Origin: Variovorax sp. N23
GTDB lineage: Bacteria; Pseudomonadota; Gammaproteobacteria; Burkholderiales; Burkholderiaceae_C
Direction: 5' to 3'
NCBI RefSeq assembly: GCF_025486315.1
Contig: NZ_JAOOPY010000010.1
Location: 1 to 64,000, forward strand
Length of the DNA: 64,000 nucleotides
In this document: positions 45,749 through 55,584 of the stretch, piece after piece
Numbering within the stretch: the stretch's first letter is position 1
How the letters are laid out: each line of letters opens with the position of its first letter
Program-made: the position numbers and the translations under genes
Notes under the pieces: model-generated
Told to the model about the DNA's origin: nothing
The model's input: only the letters and a program-made list of their open reading frames with translations
Database searches by the model: none

Positions 45749-46882
45749 TCACCTCGGCCAGAAGACCCAGAGCTTCAGCGGCTGGTTCACGGTGGCTGCC
45801 AGTTTCCCGGCGTCCTGGCCGGTGCCCGCGAAGTAGTCGGCCCGCACTGCGCCGAGGATGGCGCTGCCGGTGTCTTGCGCCACGACCAGCTTCTGCAGCG
45901 TCACCGTCGGCCCCGGCGAGGCCAGCCAGACCGGCGTGCCGTAGGGGATGCTTTCGCGGTCGACCGCGATCGAGCGCCCTGCCGTCAGCGGCACGCCCTG
46001 TGCGCCGCGCGGCCCGAAGGCGGCATCGACCTCGTTGAGCGTCTCTTCACGGAAGAACACGTAGCGCGGGTTGCTCCACATGAGCTGCGGCACCCGCTGT
46101 GGGTTCTGGGCGACCCAGGCCTTGGTGTCGTCGGGCCAGCGGCTCACGCGCGTCGTGCCCTGGCTGACGAGCCACTGCTGGATGCTGCGGTAGGGCTGTT
46201 CGTTGGTCGCGGCGAAGGCCACGCGCACGGTGCGCTGGCTGCCGTCGGCTTCGGTGATGCGCAGGCGCCCCGATCCCTGGATGTGCAGCATCATCGCGTC
46301 GACCGGGTCGGCCATCCACGCGATCTCGCGGCCGCGCAGCGCGGCCTGCGCCTCGGGCATCGTCTCGATCTGCTGGCGCGTGTACCAGGGGCGGCGCGGC
46401 ACCAGCCCGGCGGGCGGTGCGTACAGCGGCACGTTGAACTGCGTCGTCGGAACCCGCGACGCGTCGTACACCGGTTCGTAGTAGCTCGTGAGCTGGCCTT
46501 CGCTCTGGCCGCTGAGCGATTCCACCCGATAGGGCTGCAGCCGCTCGGTCATCCACTGGCGTTGTGCATCCGGCTCGGCGATGGCCAGGCGCCGGACCTC
46601 CGGGCAGAGCGGCGCGAAGGCTGCGTTGGGGCGGGCGCAGTTGCTCACCATCGCGTCCCAGCCCTCGTGCAGCGCGTCGTCGGCGAAGCCGGGCAGTTCG
46701 GACCATGCGACCGGCACCCAGCGGCTCTTGGGGTGGGTGAGCGATCCGGTCAGCGGGCCCTGCACCGGCGCCTGGGCGGCGGGCGGGGGCGCGGGCGAGG
46801 GGGGCAGACGTGTGCCGGTCGAGCAGGCGGCCAGCATTGCTACGATCGCCAGCCCTGCCAGTCTCCGGAGTCCTTGTGTCAT
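45749..46882 (-). CDS. mltA: Membrane-bound lytic murein transglycosylase A
   Basis: 377 residues. Lipoprotein signal MTQGLRRLAGLAIVAMLAAC with Cys at the lipobox, then a Pro/Ala linker. MltA fold motifs: SYYEPVYDASRVPTTQFNVP (about 137-156), DAMMLHIQGSGRLRI (about 196), and the C-terminal 3D (catalytic Asp) domain RSIAVDRESIPYGTPVWL (about 310), VVAQDTGSAILGAVRADYF (about 340). It cleaves peptidoglycan glycan strands with anhydromuramoyl ends at the outer membrane inner face. The start codon overlaps, on the other strand, the ATG of a 48-residue membrane peptide; AAGGAG is 12 bases upstream. Confidence 0.95.
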   Translation of the reverse strand: MTQGLRRLAGLAIVAMLAACSTGTRLPPSPAPPPAAQAPVQGPLTGSLTHPKSRWVPVAWSELPGFADDALHEGWDAMVSNCARPNAAFAPLCPEVRRLAIAEPDAQRQWMTERLQPYRVESLSGQSEGQLTSYYEPVYDASRVPTTQFNVPLYAPPAGLVPRRPWYTRQQIETMPEAQAALRGREIAWMADPVDAMMLHIQGSGRLRITEADGSQRTVRVAFAATNEQPYRSIQQWLVSQGTTRVSRWPDDTKAWVAQNPQRVPQLMWSNPRYVFFREETLNEVDAAFGPRGAQGVPLTAGRSIAVDRESIPYGTPVWLASPGPTVTLQKLVVAQDTGSAILGAVRADYFAGTGQDAGKLAATVNQPLKLWVFWPR

Positions 46883-47027
46883 GGGTCTGATTCTCCTTGA
46901 AGCGCTCGGCGCGCTCGTGCTGCTGGTGTTCATCGTGTGGTGGACCATGTTCTCGGGCCGCAAGGGCGGCGAGATCGACGAGCCGGCCGAGAAAGAGGGG
47001 TCGGACGACGTCGGGCCGCGCGGCTGA
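46881..47027 (+). CDS. Small membrane protein divergent from mltA
   Basis: 48 residues: MGLILLEALGALVLLVFIVWW is one hydrophobic helix, followed by TMFSGRKGG and an acidic tail (EIDEPAEKEGSDD). ATG 46881-46883 overlaps the mltA ATG on the opposite strand by two bases, and CCGGAG lies about 11 bases upstream. The helix-plus-charged-tail pattern and own ribosome site support a real gene, but no function is recognised. Topology would put the tail in either compartment; the Trp pair suggests the membrane edge. Confidence 0.6.
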   Translation: MGLILLEALGALVLLVFIVWWTMFSGRKGGEIDEPAEKEGSDDVGPRG

Positions 47028-47278
47028 ATATCAGGTATTCCTGTCGGGCGAAGGCTCAAGGTATCGTGGGGTAACAGCGGGCGTGCTCCGCTTTCGGGAG
47101 CGCGGCAGCCCGGCGCGGCGGGCCCTGCGGGATGATCGATCCACCCCCGGGTGGCGGGGCGAGGGGGGAATTGCTCTGCCCAGGCCGGCGCCCGGTCGAC
47201 ATAATCCTTCGACGCTCCGCAGCCATGACGCCATCGCGCCGCTGCGGTTTCTCTCCTGATCGATCGAAGGGAATCTCC

Positions 47279-47926
47279 ATGAAAAAAATCGTCCTCTCCA
47301 CCGCCGCCCTGGCCGTCCTCCTCACCGGCTGCGCCGGCGGCATGACCGACACGCAGCGCAACACCGGTATCGGCGCCGGCGCGGGTGCGCTGGGCGGCGC
47401 GGCCATCGGCGCCATGACCGGCGGACGGGCCGGCACGGGTGCCGTGATCGGCGCCGGCGTGGGCGCACTGGGTGGCTACCTGTGGTCGCAGCGCATGGAG
47501 AACCAGAAGCGCGAAATGGAAGCCGCCACGCGCGGCACCGGCATCGGCGTGACGCAGACCGCCAACAACGAACTGAAGCTGGCGATCCCGAGCGATGTGT
47601 CCTTCGACACCGGCCGCTCGGCCATCAAGCCGAACTTCGCGCCCGTGCTGAACCAGTTCGCCAACGGCCTGCGCAACAACCCGAACGCCGAAGTGCGCAT
47701 CATCGGCCACACCGACAGCACCGGCACCGACGCCATCAACAACCCGCTGTCGGTCGACCGCGCCGCCGCGACCCGCGACTACCTGATCGCCCGCGGCGTG
47801 CCGTCGACGGCTTTCCGCATCGAAGGCCGCGGTTCGCGCGAACCGATCGCCGACAACAACAGCGATGCCGGCCGCGCCCAGAATCGCCGCGTCGAGATCT
47901 ACGTCGGCGAACGCCCGCAAGGCTGA
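47279..47926 (+). CDS. OmpA-family lipoprotein with glycine zipper
   Basis: 215 residues, start MKKIVLSTAALAVLLTGCAG with GAAGGGA upstream and Cys at residue 18 (lipobox LLTGC). Residues 30-70 form a Gly/Ala zipper (NTGIGAGAGALGGAAIGAMT and a second repeat) that may insert in the membrane. The C-terminal OmpA/MotB domain includes LKLAIPSDVSFDTGRSAIKP, EVRIIGHTDSTGTDAINNPL (peptidoglycan-binding Asp) and GRGSREPIADNNSDAGRAQN with the conserved Arg. It anchors the outer membrane to the wall. The unrelated frame upstream (from 47132) is not used. Convergent with the response regulator 6 bases away. Confidence 0.92.
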   Translation: MKKIVLSTAALAVLLTGCAGGMTDTQRNTGIGAGAGALGGAAIGAMTGGRAGTGAVIGAGVGALGGYLWSQRMENQKREMEAATRGTGIGVTQTANNELKLAIPSDVSFDTGRSAIKPNFAPVLNQFANGLRNNPNAEVRIIGHTDSTGTDAINNPLSVDRAAATRDYLIARGVPSTAFRIEGRGSREPIADNNSDAGRAQNRRVEIYVGERPQG

Positions 47927-47932
47927 TCGCGC

Positions 47933-48559
47933 TCAGAGCCCTCGGAGCAGGTTGGCCAGTTCGACGGCCGACTTCACTTCCATCTTCTCGAACACGCGCG
48001 CGCGGTGGACCTCCACCGTGCGCACGCTGATCGCCAGCTGATCGGCGATCAGCTTGTTCGGCAACCCCCCGACCACCAGCCGCATCACGTCGCGCTCGCG
48101 CTCCGTGAGCTCGTCGATGTGCGCGCGCAGGGCGGCGCGCGCGGCGGCCGCCTCGACGGCACGCAGCGACACGCCCAGGGCCTTCTCGATGCGGTCGACC
48201 AGGGCGTTGTCCGAGAACGGCTTCTCGCAGAAGTCGAAGGCGCCGCGCTTGACGGCATCGACGGCAGTCGGCACGTCGGCATGGCCGGTGAGGAAGATCA
48301 CCGGCAGGGTGTCCAGCAGGCCCCGTTCGGCCAGCCGGTCGAACAGCACCAGCCCGCTCGTGCCGGGCATGCGCACGTCCAGCAGCAGAACGTGCGGTTG
48401 CGGGGGCAGCGCCGTGCTGTCGAGGAAGGCCTCGAAGGCCTCGGCGCTGGCGAAATGTTCGCTGGCCAGGCGGCGTGAACGCAGCAGCCAGGCGAGCGCC
48501 TCGCGCACGCTGGCGTCGTCGTCCACGATGAAGATCAGGCCGTCGATAAGAGGTTGCAT
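47933..48559 (-). CDS. FixJ/NarL-type response regulator
   Basis: 208 residues. Receiver domain: acidic pocket DDD at 13-15, phospho-acceptor Asp near 61 in LLLDVRMPGTSG, switch Thr in IFLTGHAD and Lys in CEKPFSDNALVDRI (about 113). C-terminal LuxR-type HTH: LTERERDVMRLVVGGLPNKL, then ADQLAISVRTVEVHRARVFE (about 170-189). This is the FixJ/TodT/DctR-like pattern. Seven bases after the PAS histidine kinase, same strand, so they form a two-component pair. The regulated genes are not identifiable; the operon has no transporter nearby. Confidence 0.92.
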   Translation of the reverse strand: MQPLIDGLIFIVDDDASVREALAWLLRSRRLASEHFASAEAFEAFLDSTALPPQPHVLLLDVRMPGTSGLVLFDRLAERGLLDTLPVIFLTGHADVPTAVDAVKRGAFDFCEKPFSDNALVDRIEKALGVSLRAVEAAAARAALRAHIDELTERERDVMRLVVGGLPNKLIADQLAISVRTVEVHRARVFEKMEVKSAVELANLLRGL

Positions 48560-48566
48560 GGGTGAT

Positions 48567-50648
48567 TCACGCGATCGGTAAGGTGAAGCGGAAGACGGTG
48601 CCGCGGGGCTGATGGGGCTCGTGCATCAGCACGCCGCCGTGCTGTTCGACCACCGTGCGGCACAGGCTCAGGCCGAGCCCCATGCCGTCGGCGCGTGTCG
48701 TGAAGAAGGCCGTGAACAGCCGCACGGCCACCTCGGCGTCGATGCCGCTGCCGATGTCGGCCACCGAGAATTCGAGCCACTGGCGCGTGTCGGCCGGTGC
48801 GTCGGGTGTCCCGATGCGGCCGGCCCGGGCCACGCGCAAGGTCAGCACACGGTCGCGCAGCTCGGGCATGTCCATCGCCTGCATCGCGTTGCGGGCCAGG
48901 TTGAGCAGCACCTGTTCGACCAGGGTGCGGTCGCACAGCACGGCTGGCAGCACGTCGGCCAGCACCACGTCGATGCGCACGCCGAGCTTGCGCGCCTGCA
49001 GCCGCACCAGGGGCAGCACGGCATCGATCAGCGCTTGCGGCGCCGCGGGCTCGCGGGTGCGGTCGCGCCGCCGCACGAAGTCGTGCACGCTGCGGATCAC
49101 CTGGCCGGCGCGGTCGGCCTGTTCGGCGATGCGCCGCACCGCCATCGCGACCTCGGCGCCGTCGCCTCGCGCGCCCTGCAGCAGGTTGAGCGAGCCGCTC
49201 GCGTAGCTGGCGATGGCGGCCAGCGGCTGCGTCAGCTCGTGGCTCAGCAGCGAGGCCATCTCGCCGACGGTGGCGAGCCGGGCGCTGGCCTGCAGCCGCT
49301 CCTGCGTGGCGCGCGAGAGCTCTTCCACGCGGCGCTGTTCGCTCACGTCGATGAAGGCGCTCATCCAGCCGGTCTGCACGCCATGCGCGTTGATCAGCGG
49401 GGCCTCGAAGATCAGCACCGGGAAGCGCGAGCCGTCCTTGCGCATGAAGACGGACTCGAAGCCTTCGCGCGGCGGCATGCCGCCGGCCAGGCGGTGCGTC
49501 TGGCGCTTCTGGTATTCGTGCGCCAGTTCGGTCGGCCAGTAGGGCGCTTCGCCGACGCCGGCCTGGATCAGCTCCTCGGCGCTGAAGCCGACCATTTCGC
49601 AGAAGGCGGGGTTGACGTAGGTGATGCGGCCCTGCAGGTCGCGTGCGCGCAGGCCGGTGATGACCGAGTCCTCCATCGCCTTGCGGAATGCCAGCGCGTC
49701 GGCCAGCTCGTTCTCGGCGCGCAGCCGGCGCCGCGTGTCGCGCGCCAGCAGCACCAGCACCGACACCAGGGCGATGGAGATGGCCGTGACCAGGCCGGTC
49801 AGCAGGTTGGGGAACACGTCCGGCGCCGCGCGCCAGCCGTCGACGCGCAGCACCAGCGCCGCACCGGGCAGGTCGATCAGCTGCTGCGTGCTGAACACGC
49901 GGCTGCCGCTGCGCCGCGCGGTGCCGACGGACGCCAGGCGCGTGCCGTCGGGCTCGGTCAGCGACACCTCCTGGCCGCGCCGCAGCGTCGGCGCCACCAG
50001 TTCGATCAGCACGTCGCGCAACGTGTAGGTGGCGATCAGGTGGTCGCCGTTGTCCATCGGCACGCACAGTTCCATCACCTCGATGCCGCCGCTGTCGGGC
50101 AGCGCGACGTAGTGGCTCGGCGAGTAGGCGGCGCCGTCGGTCTTGCGGGCCGAGGCGCAGGCGAGCGCCACGTCGGACTGCGCGCCGCGGCGGTTGTCGT
50201 CGTCGACGCTGCGCACGCGATACGGGGTGTCGGCGGCCGCCACCGTGCGCAGCGCGCGGTCGCGCCATTCGAGGCGCAGCCACTCCCGGTGGCCGCGCAT
50301 GAGGGCGGTCGATTCGGTGGCCCAGCGTTTGCTGTCGAGCCCGGTGGACTGGAGGGCATGCAGGCTCTGCACGTTGCGCTGCAGGCCGGCGCGTAGGTCG
50401 GCCGCGGCGTCGGCCGTGTCGCGGTCGAGCGCGGCCTGCACCTGCTCGGCCTCGTGCCGGCCGGCCAGCCACACGACGGTGACCAGCAGGGCCGACACCA
50501 GCACCGCCAGCAGCACCCACAGGAACCAGCGCTGCCACACGGAGCGCAGGCGCAGGAAGGCCTGGCCGCCGATGCGGATCGCCAGCCGCGTGGCGAGGTT
50601 CTCGCGCGGCAAGGCGGGGCCGGGTGTGTCGATGGGCGGCGCGGACAC
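48567..50648 (-). CDS. PAS-domain membrane sensor histidine kinase
   Basis: 693 residues from a GTG at 50648 (VSAPPIDTPG); upstream frame is open to 51251 but lies inside the amidase gene. Membrane helix 1 near 38-60 (WFLWVLLAVLVSALLVTVVW); periplasmic region to about 285 (dCache-like); helix 2 TGLVTAISIALVSVLVLLA. PAS domain at about 320-430 (DLQGRITYVNPAFCEMVGFS, WMSAFIDVSEQRRVEELSRA). HisKA: SLLSHELTQPLAAIASYASG with His near 469. HATPase: NLARNAMQ, FSVADIGSGID and DGMGLGLSLCRTVVEQHGG. Signals by phosphorelay to the FixJ-type regulator. The external ligand is unknown. Confidence 0.88.
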   Translation of the reverse strand: MSAPPIDTPGPALPRENLATRLAIRIGGQAFLRLRSVWQRWFLWVLLAVLVSALLVTVVWLAGRHEAEQVQAALDRDTADAAADLRAGLQRNVQSLHALQSTGLDSKRWATESTALMRGHREWLRLEWRDRALRTVAAADTPYRVRSVDDDNRRGAQSDVALACASARKTDGAAYSPSHYVALPDSGGIEVMELCVPMDNGDHLIATYTLRDVLIELVAPTLRRGQEVSLTEPDGTRLASVGTARRSGSRVFSTQQLIDLPGAALVLRVDGWRAAPDVFPNLLTGLVTAISIALVSVLVLLARDTRRRLRAENELADALAFRKAMEDSVITGLRARDLQGRITYVNPAFCEMVGFSAEELIQAGVGEAPYWPTELAHEYQKRQTHRLAGGMPPREGFESVFMRKDGSRFPVLIFEAPLINAHGVQTGWMSAFIDVSEQRRVEELSRATQERLQASARLATVGEMASLLSHELTQPLAAIASYASGSLNLLQGARGDGAEVAMAVRRIAEQADRAGQVIRSVHDFVRRRDRTREPAAPQALIDAVLPLVRLQARKLGVRIDVVLADVLPAVLCDRTLVEQVLLNLARNAMQAMDMPELRDRVLTLRVARAGRIGTPDAPADTRQWLEFSVADIGSGIDAEVAVRLFTAFFTTRADGMGLGLSLCRTVVEQHGGVLMHEPHQPRGTVFRFTLPIA

Positions 50649-50665
50649 GGCTCTGGGCTGTCCCG

Positions 50666-51481
50666 CTAGAGCACGGCGTGCGACAGCGCCGGCAGCTGGC
50701 TGCGCGAGGTGGCGGTGCGCCGCGCGTCGATGTCGAACAGCACCACGCCTTCGCCCGTCGCCTGCTGCGCGACCACCGCGCCCCAGGGGTCGACGATCAT
50801 CGACTGGCCCCAGGTCTGGCGGCCGTTCTCGTGCAGGCCGCCCTGCGCCGGCGCCACCACCCAGGCGAGGTTCTCGACCGCGCGGGCGCGCAGCAGCAGC
50901 TCCCAGTGCGCGGCGCCGGTGGTGTGGGTGAAGGCGCTGGGCACCAGCAGCAGGTCGGCGCCCTGCTTCGACAGCGTGCGGTACAGCTCGGGGAAGCGCA
51001 GGTCGTAGCAGACCGACAGCCCGATGCGCCAGGTATGGCCGTCGCGCGAGGGCAGGTCGAAGTGCACCGGCGCGCTGCCGGGCGTGATGACGCGGCGCTC
51101 GTCGAAGCGCTCGCGTCCGTTGTCGAAGAAGAAGAGGTGGATCTTGTCGTAGCGCGCGACGCACTCGCCCGTCGGCGCATAGGCCAGCGAACTGTTGAAG
51201 ACGTGCCGGTCGTCGCCGGCCTCGATCGGCAGCGTGCCGCCGACGATCCACATCCGGAATTCGCGCGCCGCATCGGCCAGGAAGCGCTGCACGACGCCGT
51301 CGCCCGGCCTCTCGCGCAGCGCGAGCTTGTCGGTGTCCTTGGCGCCCATGACGCAGAAGTACTCGGGCAGCACGGCCAGCTCGGCACCCGCCGCTGCGGC
51401 CTCGGCCAGCAGCGCATGCGCGCGCGCAAGGTTGGCTTCGCGGGTGACGGCCGAGACCATCTGCAGGGCGGCGACCTTCAT
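50666..51481 (-). CDS. Carbon-nitrogen hydrolase, Nit1-like (deaminated glutathione amidase type)
   Basis: 271 residues of the nitrilase fold. Catalytic triad visible: Glu in [12 protein letters not shown] (about 41), Lys in [12 protein letters not shown] (about 114) and Cys in [13 protein letters not shown] (about 155). Nit1-like members remove amide from deaminated glutathione as metabolite repair; ureide and amide substrates are alternatives. Start [12 protein letters not shown] at 51481 overlaps the yhdP stop as ATGA. Linkage after yhdP is common in betaproteobacteria. Confidence 0.88.
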   Translation of the reverse strand: MKVAALQMVSAVTREANLARAHALLAEAAAAGAELAVLPEYFCVMGAKDTDKLALRERPGDGVVQRFLADAAREFRMWIVGGTLPIEAGDDRHVFNSSLAYAPTGECVARYDKIHLFFFDNGRERFDERRVITPGSAPVHFDLPSRDGHTWRIGLSVCYDLRFPELYRTLSKQGADLLLVPSAFTHTTGAAHWELLLRARAVENLAWVVAPAQGGLHENGRQTWGQSMIVDPWGAVVAQQATGEGVVLFDIDARRTATSRSQLPALSHAVL

Positions 51482-54400
51482 GGCGTGATCTCCTTGGTCA
51501 GCGCGTCGCCCGCGGCCGGCAGCGCCCGGCGCGCCACCTTGGTGATCTTCGGGTCGGTCCAGGTGCCTTCGATCTGGAACTCCTGCGTGGCCGCGGCCGC
51601 CAGCGGCTTGCTCAGCAGCGCCTGCGCGAGGAAGGTGCTCAGGCCGATCAGCGGGTTGATGGCGGTGGCCACCAGCGCGGCGGTGCCGGCGCTGATCTCG
51701 GGCACGACCACCACGCGCAGGTTCTGCGTCTCGTGGGCGATGTCGGCCGCCCCGTCCATCAGCACGGCGGCGTTCACGCCCTTCATCTGCAGGTTGTTGG
51801 TGTTGGCCACGCCGTTGGCGATCTTCGCGTCGCCGCGGATGAAGTCGAAGGCGAAGCCCTCGCTGAAGATGTCGCGGAAGTCCAGCGTGAGCCGCCGCGG
51901 CAGCGCCTGCAGGCTCAGCACGCCCAGCAGCTTGGCCAGGCCCGGGTCGGCCTTGAGGAACTGCCCGGTCGCCACGTCGAGGTGCACCTGGCCGTTGAGG
52001 CTCGGGTAGTCGAGCGACAGCGGCGAGCCGCGCCAGTCGACGTTGCCCTCCAGGCGGCCGCGGCCTCGCCGGATGACGTCCTTCATGTTGAAGCGCGCCA
52101 GCAGCGTGCCCGCATCGGCGATGTCGAGCTTGAAGTTCATCGCGGTGCGGCGCTGCGCCGCGTCGTTGCCGGCCCAGGTGCCCTGGGCGGTGAAGCTGGC
52201 CTCGGGCATGGTGAAGGCGAGCTTGTTGAGCCGCCATTCGCGCCGCTCGCCGCCGCGGTTGACGGCGTCGATCTCGGCGCGGCCCAGGTGCCGGCCCAGC
52301 AGCTCGAAGTCGTCCACCACGATGTCGAGCGCGGGCAGCGCGCCCGGCTGTTCGTCGAGCAGCGACTCGACGTTCTTTGCCTCGCTGGCCGCGATCTTCA
52401 GCCGCGACAGCCGCGCATAGATGCGGCCGTCCTGCGACTGGCGGTATTCCACGTAGCCGCTCAGCTCGGAGGCGTCGACGTTCGCGCGCCACAGGGCGCC
52501 TTCGCGCGAGCCGCCCAGCACCACGTCGTGCAGCGTGCGGCCGCCGCCGATGTCCAGCGCCCGCGCGCGCACCGCCAGGGCGGTCGGCAGGTAGGGCGAG
52601 GGGTCGGCCGGGCCACCGCCGGTGGGCGTCGCTGGCCCGGTGGCCTCGCCGAACAGGGCCTGCCAGGCCGGCAGGTCGAACTCGGCCAGGTGCAGGGTGG
52701 CCTGCACGCCGCGCGGCGGCGCGGCGGGCGATTCGCCGGGGGGCAGGCCCACGCCGATGGCGCCCTGCAGCACCCGGGCCTCCGCACCGCCGAGCTCGCG
52801 CACGTAGTGGGCCGAGGCGACGTTGCCCAGCTCGAGCGAGATGCGGTCGTGCAGCAGGGGCGCCGCGCCGGTGCGGGCCTCGCGCAGCACCACCTTCTTC
52901 TCGACCTGCAGCGCCATCGTTTCGTCGGCCCGCTTGGCCAGTGGCGCGGGCAGGTCGAGGGCGAGGCCCTGCAGGGTGCTGGAGACGGAGAACTCGGGCG
53001 TGCCGTCGCGCACCGACAGCGTCGCGGCGTAGGCCGTGCCGCCGTGGGCCTGGGCGGCCAGCCGCGGCAGCCAGTCGACTTCGCGCAGGGTGCGCAGGCC
53101 GTCGGCCGTGATGTCGCCCTGGGCGCGAAAGCTCATCTCCGACGCGGTGCCGGTGCCGTAGCGGCCACGCCCTTCGAGGCGGGTGTCGCCGCCCGCGACG
53201 CGGCCCTGCACGCCGGCCAGCTGGAAGCCGCTTTCGGTGAAGCTCAGGGTGCCGTGCGCCTGGCTGAAGACGGGCGCTTCGGGCGCCAGTTGCAGGTCGT
53301 TGCCGCCGAGCACGACGCTGGCCTGGAGCTTGGCCTTGTCCATGCCTTCCAGCGGCAGGTCGAGCTTGAGGCGGTAGTCGGCATTGCCGGTGGCACGCAC
53401 CGCGGCCACCGTCGAGGCCGACTCGCCGGCCAGCGGCGCGCCCACCCGCAGCAGCTCGCCCACCGGCCCGCGGGCCTGGGCGTCGACCACCAGCAGCGGC
53501 GCAGCGTGCGACAGGTCGTCGATCTGCACGTCGGCCTTGGTCACCTCGATGCCCGGCGCACCCACGATGCGGCCGCGCGCGTTGCGCACCTGCATGCCGG
53601 CACGCTCGAAGATCAGGTCGCCCGAGACGCCGCTGAGCGCCGGCCAGGCCAGCGACTTGCCGGCCGCGATCGCCGACGGCGGCACGTAGGCGTAGGTCAC
53701 GTCGCTCACCTTCGCGGCGATGCGGAAGTCGCCGTCGCGCGGGTCCGCGAAGGGCATGTCGTACAGGTCGCCGCGCACCCGGAAATCGACCGTGCTCGCC
53801 GTGCCGCGGGTCACGCTGTCCTGCACGTAGGTCCGCGTGTGTCTGGGGATGTCCAGCGGCAGGTAGCGGAACACCCGGGTGCCGTTGGCGCGGGTGAGCT
53901 GGCCCTGCAGGTCCAGCACGCCGGGGTAGCGCGACTTGCCGTGCGAGACGGCCGGGTCGCTGGTGCGCCAGGTGGCGCGGGCCTCGCCGGCGGCGTCGAC
54001 GTTCTCGAAACGCAGGTCGTTCACCTGCAGCTGGGCGGTGTCGCCGTCGCGCTGCCACCGCAGCTGGGTCGAGAGCCGGTCGATCGGAATGCGCGGCTCC
54101 TCGAACACGCCCGGGAAGTCGAGCGCGCCCTGCGTGATGGCCAGCGTGGCCTGCCCGCCGTCCTGGGTGGTGTCGAAGGTGATGGCCGCGCCGCTCAGGC
54201 CGGGCGTGCCGGCGTGGGCGGTGGTCTCGACGCTCGCCTTGCCGTCGGCGGGGGCAGGCGGCGGGGTCGCCGGCTGGGCCGCCAGGCTGAAGTCGCTCAG
54301 GCTGCCGCGGGCCTGGTACCGGTGCGGGTCGCCGAGCGAGCCCTGCCAGCTGGCGTCGATGTGCTCGACCACGCCGCGCGGCGCATAGGCGGCCAGCACG

Positions 54401-55560
54401 CGGTGCGTCGCGTCGCCCAGTGGCAGGCGCGCGGCGATCAGGCTCAGCGCGGCCAGGTCGAGCCGGTCGGCGCGCAGGGCGCCGCGCTCGGGCGTTCGGC
54501 CCTGAACGGGCGTGTGCTGGAACCACAGGTTGCCGCCGGGCCAGCGCAGGCCGTCGGCGGTGTCGAACTGCAAGGCGGTCGTCGAGAACTCGAGGGTCTG
54601 GTCGCTCAGCCGCCCGGCGACGCGGCCCGTGACCGAGCGCAGCACCAGGGGCTCGAGGGCGGCGTCGAGCGAGGCGTCGATGTGCTCGAGCGCGAGGTCG
54701 ACCGCGCCGCCCACGACCTGGCCGTCGCGCACGTCGGCCCAGGCGCGCACGCCGCCGCGGCCGTCGCGGATGCGTGCGTCGAGCGACACGTAGGTGCCGA
54801 GACGGCGCACGTCGATGTGCGGCAGCTCGGCGTACAGCTGGCCGGCCCAGCGCCGCCAGTTGCCGCGGCGCACCGACAAGAGCGGCTGGCGAAAGTCGCC
54901 GCGCAAGGTGAAGCGCTCGCCCCAGCCTTCGGGCGGCGTGGCGTCCAGGCGCAGGGTGTGGCGGCGGCTGCCGTTGCGGGCGACGAAGCGCACGTCGGTC
55001 AGCAGCAGCGGCTCGGCGCGGCGGCGCTCGTCGGTCCAGCGCACCGTGCCGCCTTCGATGACGAATTCGCGCTGGCTGAAGAACCAGTCGGCGGCATGGG
55101 TGTCGTCGCTGCTGGTCTCGCCCGACATGTCCAGCCCGGCCACATGCAGCTTGCCCAGGGCGTCGAGCCGCACGTCGAGCTGCGGGTTCTCGATGTAGAG
55201 CTGCACGAAGCTCAGGCGCCACAGCGAGCGCGGCGACACGCTGGCGACCACGCGCGCCAGGCGCAGCGCCTCGCGTTCGCTGGCGTCGCGCACGACCACG
55301 TCGCGCAGCTCGAAGGTGGGGAACAGGGTGCCAGATTTCGCGGTGATGGCGCCGATGCGCACCGGTACCCCGATGATCCGGCTGGCTTGCGCTTCGACGA
55401 AACCGCGGTAGTCGCCGATTCGCGGCACAATCCAGCCGTGTAGGACCACCACCGACACCGCGAACAGGAGCCACGCGGCGATCAGCACACCGAGCAGCCA
55501 CTTCGCCGAGACAGCGGTGATCTTGAGCAGCATGGAAGGGTGAGTCGCCGTGTCGTTCAT
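51478..55560 (-). CDS. yhdP: YhdP family AsmA-like membrane protein
   Basis: 1360 residues. Start MNDTATHPSMLLKITAVSAK at 55560 (a second Met ten codons on is possible). One N-terminal membrane helix (WLLGVLIAAWLLFAVSVVVL, residues 20-39), then a long periplasmic chain of DUF3971/AsmA-type beta-repeats: GTLFPTFELRDVVVRDASER, LSFVQLYIENPQLDVRLDAL. The C-terminal part carries LQMKGVNAAVLMDGAADIAH and EFQIEGTWTDPKIT. YhdP, TamB and YdbH carry phospholipids between inner and outer membrane as bridge-like proteins. Divergent from glnE by 24 bases. Length matches the E. coli protein (about 1270). Confidence 0.9.
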   Translation of the reverse strand: MNDTATHPSMLLKITAVSAKWLLGVLIAAWLLFAVSVVVLHGWIVPRIGDYRGFVEAQASRIIGVPVRIGAITAKSGTLFPTFELRDVVVRDASEREALRLARVVASVSPRSLWRLSFVQLYIENPQLDVRLDALGKLHVAGLDMSGETSSDDTHAADWFFSQREFVIEGGTVRWTDERRRAEPLLLTDVRFVARNGSRRHTLRLDATPPEGWGERFTLRGDFRQPLLSVRRGNWRRWAGQLYAELPHIDVRRLGTYVSLDARIRDGRGGVRAWADVRDGQVVGGAVDLALEHIDASLDAALEPLVLRSVTGRVAGRLSDQTLEFSTTALQFDTADGLRWPGGNLWFQHTPVQGRTPERGALRADRLDLAALSLIAARLPLGDATHRVLAAYAPRGVVEHIDASWQGSLGDPHRYQARGSLSDFSLAAQPATPPPAPADGKASVETTAHAGTPGLSGAAITFDTTQDGGQATLAITQGALDFPGVFEEPRIPIDRLSTQLRWQRDGDTAQLQVNDLRFENVDAAGEARATWRTSDPAVSHGKSRYPGVLDLQGQLTRANGTRVFRYLPLDIPRHTRTYVQDSVTRGTASTVDFRVRGDLYDMPFADPRDGDFRIAAKVSDVTYAYVPPSAIAAGKSLAWPALSGVSGDLIFERAGMQVRNARGRIVGAPGIEVTKADVQIDDLSHAAPLLVVDAQARGPVGELLRVGAPLAGESASTVAAVRATGNADYRLKLDLPLEGMDKAKLQASVVLGGNDLQLAPEAPVFSQAHGTLSFTESGFQLAGVQGRVAGGDTRLEGRGRYGTGTASEMSFRAQGDITADGLRTLREVDWLPRLAAQAHGGTAYAATLSVRDGTPEFSVSSTLQGLALDLPAPLAKRADETMALQVEKKVVLREARTGAAPLLHDRISLELGNVASAHYVRELGGAEARVLQGAIGVGLPPGESPAAPPRGVQATLHLAEFDLPAWQALFGEATGPATPTGGGPADPSPYLPTALAVRARALDIGGGRTLHDVVLGGSREGALWRANVDASELSGYVEYRQSQDGRIYARLSRLKIAASEAKNVESLLDEQPGALPALDIVVDDFELLGRHLGRAEIDAVNRGGERREWRLNKLAFTMPEASFTAQGTWAGNDAAQRRTAMNFKLDIADAGTLLARFNMKDVIRRGRGRLEGNVDWRGSPLSLDYPSLNGQVHLDVATGQFLKADPGLAKLLGVLSLQALPRRLTLDFRDIFSEGFAFDFIRGDAKIANGVANTNNLQMKGVNAAVLMDGAADIAHETQNLRVVVVPEISAGTAALVATAINPLIGLSTFLAQALLSKPLAAAATQEFQIEGTWTDPKITKVARRALPAAGDALTKEITP

Positions 55561-55584
55561 GGAGGATCGCGCTGTGCAGGAATT

